IMG/VR virus record: IMGVR_UViG_3300007345_000340
Coordinates: 1-21,540 of that record
Strand: one strand, 5' to 3'
Source: a virus
Length of the DNA stretch: 21,540 nucleotides
Position numbers and translations under genes: made by a program
The notes under the pieces: generated by a model
What the model saw: only the letters and a program-made list of their open reading frames with translations
Told to the model about the DNA's origin: nothing
Databases searched by the model: none
Part shown: one piece after another, positions 19,231-21,540 of the stretch
Layout: each line of letters starts with the position of its first letter
How positions within the stretch are numbered: position 1 is the stretch's first letter

Positions 19231-19631
19231 CTGATGATATATTTGAGTTCTTTAATGATGATGATCTAAACATTCAAGAACCGCCTCCTAGTATAAAAGC
19301 CGAAATTCAAAAAGAATTTGGGCATAAAAAACTACCGGCCTTGCCTACTCCTTATAAGTTTGGCCCGGTAATAAAAAGAAAGCCAAAAAAAAGAAAACAA
19401 AAGGAACAAAAGGAAAAAGAGCATATTATCAAGTACATTGAAAAGAATGTCATAGAGTATGTAGATAAAACGCCGGATGAGATTTACAAGATAATACATA
19501 AAGTTCAATCAGAACTTATGGATCAAATAACTGAAAACATAAAAGATTGTAGTCCTCAAGATTTAGAGATTTACCTCTCAATGAAGCAGGGAGTGCGAAT
19601 ATTTTACAACAAACTAATAAGCGAAATATGA
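19227..19631 (+). CDS. Hypothetical protein with basic central stretch
   Basis: 134 residues, starting behind AGGAG. The first part is acidic (MTDDIFEFFNDDDLNIQEPP). The middle is very basic (VIKRKPKKRKQKEQKEKEH), and the rest is helical (YIEKNVIEYVDKTPDEIYKI, IHKVQSELMDQITENIKDCS). The basic block could touch DNA or RNA. The layout between a putative wHTH gene and ssb suggests a replication accessory, but no motif supports that. It overlaps both neighbours by 4 bases. Confidence 0.68.
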   Translation: MTDDIFEFFNDDDLNIQEPPPSIKAEIQKEFGHKKLPALPTPYKFGPVIKRKPKKRKQKEQKEKEHIIKYIEKNVIEYVDKTPDEIYKIIHKVQSELMDQITENIKDCSPQDLEIYLSMKQGVRIFYNKLISEI

Positions 19632-19996
19632 ACAAAGCAATACTTATCGGGAATGTAGGAAAGCAACCCGAAATCAGAAAAACACAAACCGGAGTATCAG
19701 TTAGTACTTTTTCTCTAGCTACCTCTAAAAAGATAAAAGGAGAAGATAACACCGAATGGCATAGGATCGTAACTTGGGATAAACTCGCTGAGATAGTCGA
19801 GAAATATGTCAACAAAGGCGATAAGATAATGATCGAAGGAGAGATTCAGACTAGAGAATACGAGAAGGATGGCCGTAAGGTTTACACTACTGAGATACGT
19901 GCCTGGAATATGGAAATGCTTGGAGGAAAATCAGTAGAGCCTCAGAAAGTAGATATGTCAAACCTCGATGACATAGATGACGATTTACCATTTTAA
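19628..19996 (+). CDS. ssb: Single-stranded DNA-binding protein
   Basis: 122 residues. Typical OB-fold opening MNKAILIGNVGKQPEIRKTQ, then VSVSTFSLATSKKIKGEDNT, EWHRIVTWDKLAEIVEKYVN ('W-h-x-I-v-x-W-x-k-l-A-E'), KGDKIMIEGEIQTREYEKDG and TTEIRAWNMEML. It ends in DDIDDDLPF, the acidic tip that recruits partner proteins in bacterial SSBs. The linker is short, so the protein is compact for the family. It is the last gene of the rightward operon. It should coat single strands for ERF-mediated annealing and replication. Confidence 0.95.
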   Translation: MNKAILIGNVGKQPEIRKTQTGVSVSTFSLATSKKIKGEDNTEWHRIVTWDKLAEIVEKYVNKGDKIMIEGEIQTREYEKDGRKVYTTEIRAWNMEMLGGKSVEPQKVDMSNLDDIDDDLPF

Positions 19997-20040
19997 TCAT
20001 TGTGTAAATATATCCGGTTATGTGAAAGTAGCCGGTTATT

Positions 20041-20280
20041 TTAAAACTCTTCCGGAAATCTATCAAACGATAATACTGGCATACTAAAGGCCTCAAGAAC
20101 TAACTGTATTTCCGCAATCAAATCCTCTGTATCTTGCGATATTAGAGTAAGAGGTACTTGTACATAGTCCACCGGATAATGGTTCATATAAAAGACTTCG
20201 TGTACTGAATAGACAACCCCATCATTAGTATCCTCAGCGAATAACCGAAAGTCTGATACCAATGTGAGGTTTGCTTTCAA
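20041..20280 (-). CDS. Hypothetical protein, 79 residues
   Basis: Minus-strand gene coupled by a 4-base overlap to the phosphoesterase upstream and facing ssb tail to tail across a 44-base gap. It opens MKANLTLVSDFRLFAEDTND. Beta-like centre (VVYSVHEVFYMNHYPVDYVQ), then helix (QDTEDLIAEIQLVLEAFSMP) and the end FDRFPEEF. A small alpha/beta protein with no known motif. Sharing a transcript with the phosphoesterase suggests a joint role. Confidence 0.68.
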   Translation of the reverse strand: MKANLTLVSDFRLFAEDTNDGVVYSVHEVFYMNHYPVDYVQVPLTLISQDTEDLIAEIQLVLEAFSMPVLSFDRFPEEF

Positions 20281-21167
20281 AATGTCTCTACCGGTGTTTC
20301 TATTACTTGAGTTATAATAACTTGAGTGTCATTAGATTTCTTGTACTTAAAATCTACAAACCATCCACCAATGTCAGTAGGATTGAAGTTCTTTTCTACC
20401 GGCCATCCTGCTTTACCAGTACCTATACCATCCACATAAGATCCGGACTGTATATACTTGATTTTGTCTTTATAAATCTTTCCGTTTCGTGTTACTCGCA
20501 TCCTAGCAGTAGAAGGGTCGTACCATTTTTGATGAGTATGCCCTCTTACTAATATATGTGCATCAGGATATTTCATCGCCTCAATCTGCACATCTAGCAT
20601 ACCTTTCGATCTTTTAGCACTTCCACCGAATCCGTGATGATAGTGTATATTGCAAACGGTGCTAGTGCCTCCTGGAGATTTCATTCTTAAAAATACCCAA
20701 CCGGAATAAGCGCCGAGTTGTATGTTTACGTCATTTTCAAGATTAAGAGTCCAAACGATACTACGAAGGATGTCGTGATTGTGGAATTTGTTGATAGTCT
20801 TTTCGTGATTACCATACGATATGAGCGCTATATTCTTTGCGTAAGGCTTTAGAAAGTCAATAGTGAACTCTGCTACTAAGTCAAGGTAGGTACGGCCGTG
20901 TTGGATAAATATGGGATCGATATCTTCTCTCTGTAATCTTCTATCTCCGTATGATCCCATCACATCTAACAAATCCCCAAAAATAAAAATGAGGCCATCA
21001 GCCTCTTTTATCTCATCAAAATGCTTTTTTAAGATGTCTCTCTTACACCCAATAGAGTCCAGGTGTATATCAGAGCAAAAAAGTGTAGGTACTACATCGG
21101 TAGATCTTACGTTCTGAAACTCAAATAAATGTACATTTTCAGATAACTCTTCGACAAAATGTTTCAT
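20277..21167 (-). CDS. Calcineurin-like metallophosphoesterase
   Basis: 296 residues. All metal-binding blocks are present in order: FCSDIHLDS (Asp33, His35), FIFGDLLDVMGSYGD (Gly64-Asp65), ISYGNHEKT (Asn120, His121), NIHYHHGFGG (His175-His178) and VRGHTHQKW (His210, His212). Family members cleave phosphodiester or phosphoester bonds using two metals. Phage copies may act as nucleases (SbcD/Mre11-like) or on nucleotides. Unlike SbcD, no partner ATPase is seen here. No signal peptide, so cytosolic. A hairpin touches its start codon (21168-21188). Confidence 0.88.
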   Translation of the reverse strand: MKHFVEELSENVHLFEFQNVRSTDVVPTLFCSDIHLDSIGCKRDILKKHFDEIKEADGLIFIFGDLLDVMGSYGDRRLQREDIDPIFIQHGRTYLDLVAEFTIDFLKPYAKNIALISYGNHEKTINKFHNHDILRSIVWTLNLENDVNIQLGAYSGWVFLRMKSPGGTSTVCNIHYHHGFGGSAKRSKGMLDVQIEAMKYPDAHILVRGHTHQKWYDPSTARMRVTRNGKIYKDKIKYIQSGSYVDGIGTGKAGWPVEKNFNPTDIGGWFVDFKYKKSNDTQVIITQVIETPVETF

Positions 21168-21219
21168 AACCTTTGGTTAGTGAAGGTTTACCGAAATTAT
21201 GACTTTTTATCCGAAAAGT
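21168..21219 (-). promoter_or_regulatory. Leader inverted repeats of the phosphoesterase gene
   Basis: AACCTT (21168-21173) and AAGGTT (21183-21188) form a hairpin directly against the ATG at 21167, which could hinder ribosome entry. A second inverted repeat, ACTTTT (21202-21207) with AAAAGT (21214-21219), lies just upstream and may be an operator. No convincing -35/-10 pair was seen. Confidence 0.35.
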
Positions 21220-21251
21220 AAAATTACCAACAAGTTACCTACACACTAGAA

Positions 21252-21395
21252 TTATTCTTCAGTCTTTTCGGCTTCTTCTTTTTGCGCCTTTAAGGTATTT
21301 TCATACCCTTGCTTTACATATCTGATCTCATCAAGTTGCATTTGAGTTATTGCTTCTTGAGTTTTCAGCTCTTCGATTCTTTCTTCTAATGTCAT
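21252..21395 (-). CDS. Short coiled-coil protein, 47 residues
   Basis: ATG at 21395 to TAA at 21254-21252. The sequence MTLEERIEELKTQEAITQMQ continues with LDEIRYVKQGYENTLKAQKE and ends EAEKTEE. It is one continuous, highly charged helix with heptad spacing, so it probably self-associates or binds a partner helix. It lies between the cut gene at the right edge and the phosphoesterase. AT-rich sequence precedes the start and no ribosome-binding site is evident. Small helical proteins like this are frequent in phage early regions and have no common function. Confidence 0.55.
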   Translation of the reverse strand: MTLEERIEELKTQEAITQMQLDEIRYVKQGYENTLKAQKEEAEKTEE

Positions 21396-21430
21396 CTTGT
21401 ATAATTATGTTTAAGGTTGCCCAAATATAA

Positions 21431-21540
21431 CTACCAAGCTAATCCTTTCAAAGTCGTAGGATTCTTTTTTGCTTCGATTTGTGCCGTTATACTTGCTTCA
21501 ACATCTTCTTCGCCTACTTCAGCTTTTACCCAACCAAGAA
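21431..21540 (-). CDS. C-terminal end of a gene cut by the right window edge
   Basis: A minus-strand frame enters from the right and ends in TAG at 21433-21431. The visible tail includes LGWVKAEVGEEDVEASITAQ and ends IEAKKNPTTLKGLAW. A 'Q-I-E-x-K-K-x-P-x-x-x-K-G-L-x-W' end is seen on several phage proteins, but 35 residues are too few to name it. Start and length are outside the window. Confidence 0.6.
   Translation of the reverse strand, partial: LGWVKAEVGEEDVEASITAQIEAKKNPTTLKGLAW

Noticed and set aside
20014-20035. CCGGTTAT direct repeat as terminator between ssb and the opposing gene
   Set aside because: The two copies are direct repeats; only the self-complementary CCGG can pair, too weak to call a terminator.

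Overview
The window is a block of a tailed-phage genome (or prophage), AT-rich, with tightly overlapping genes and no host housekeeping genes. The head genes are HK97-type: PBSX-like large terminase, portal, Mu F/SPP1 gp7-like protein, prohead protease, HK97-fold capsid protein, and gp6-, head-closure- and gp10-like connectors. No integrase, tRNA gene or CRISPR array was seen. The host cannot be fixed. The low GC and M15-type endolysin would suit a Bacteroidota phage, but many starts have clear GGAG/AAGGAGG ribosome-binding sites and one intergenic promoter is almost sigma70 consensus, so other hosts are open.

Layout. From about 17.5 kb leftwards everything substantial is on the minus strand. 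Transcription runs through a replication/recombination block (17506 to 14856: coiled-coil protein, ERF annealing protein, DUF1367-like protein, lambda O-like initiator, unknown partner), a control region (14629-14855), a run of tiny unknown genes (14616 to 13444), a small HTH regulator, a lysis cassette (M15 peptidase and two small membrane proteins), a ParB-methyltransferase fusion, small and large terminase, portal, Mu F-like protein, a glycosyltransferase / FkbM methyltransferase / small membrane protein / glycosyltransferase island, protease, capsid and connectors, ending in a virion protein cut by the window edge. From 17.6 to 20.0 kb a divergent plus-strand operon carries a ribbon-helix-helix regulator, a structured RNA with a terminator, several small proteins, NinG, a possible wHTH protein and SSB. 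From 20.04 to the right edge genes are again on the minus strand, including a calcineurin-like phosphoesterase.

Control elements. The strongest non-coding signals are repeats spaced by one or two helical turns. The linker of the O-like initiator gene holds six GTTRCT-type iterons, mostly at an exact 11-bp period, next to three tandem 9-bp AT-rich repeats, which is the architecture of lambda ori. The 14.63-14.88 kb region holds TTGACAAT repeats at 11 bp, two ACCAA-N3-TTGGT palindromes 22 bp apart, and GGGTAAG repeats at 11 bp. The same TTGACAAT box occurs twice, 22 bp apart, in the divergent control region at 17.53 kb. A separate pair of 15-bp repeats sits just upstream of the small HTH gene.

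How the parts fit. The O-like protein probably opens the origin inside its own gene, with ERF, NinG and SSB serving recombination-linked replication. RHH and HTH proteins and the shared boxes probably switch early and late transcription. The leftward late genes build and package the head and lyse the cell, and the sugar-transfer island probably decorates the virion or alters host surface glycans.
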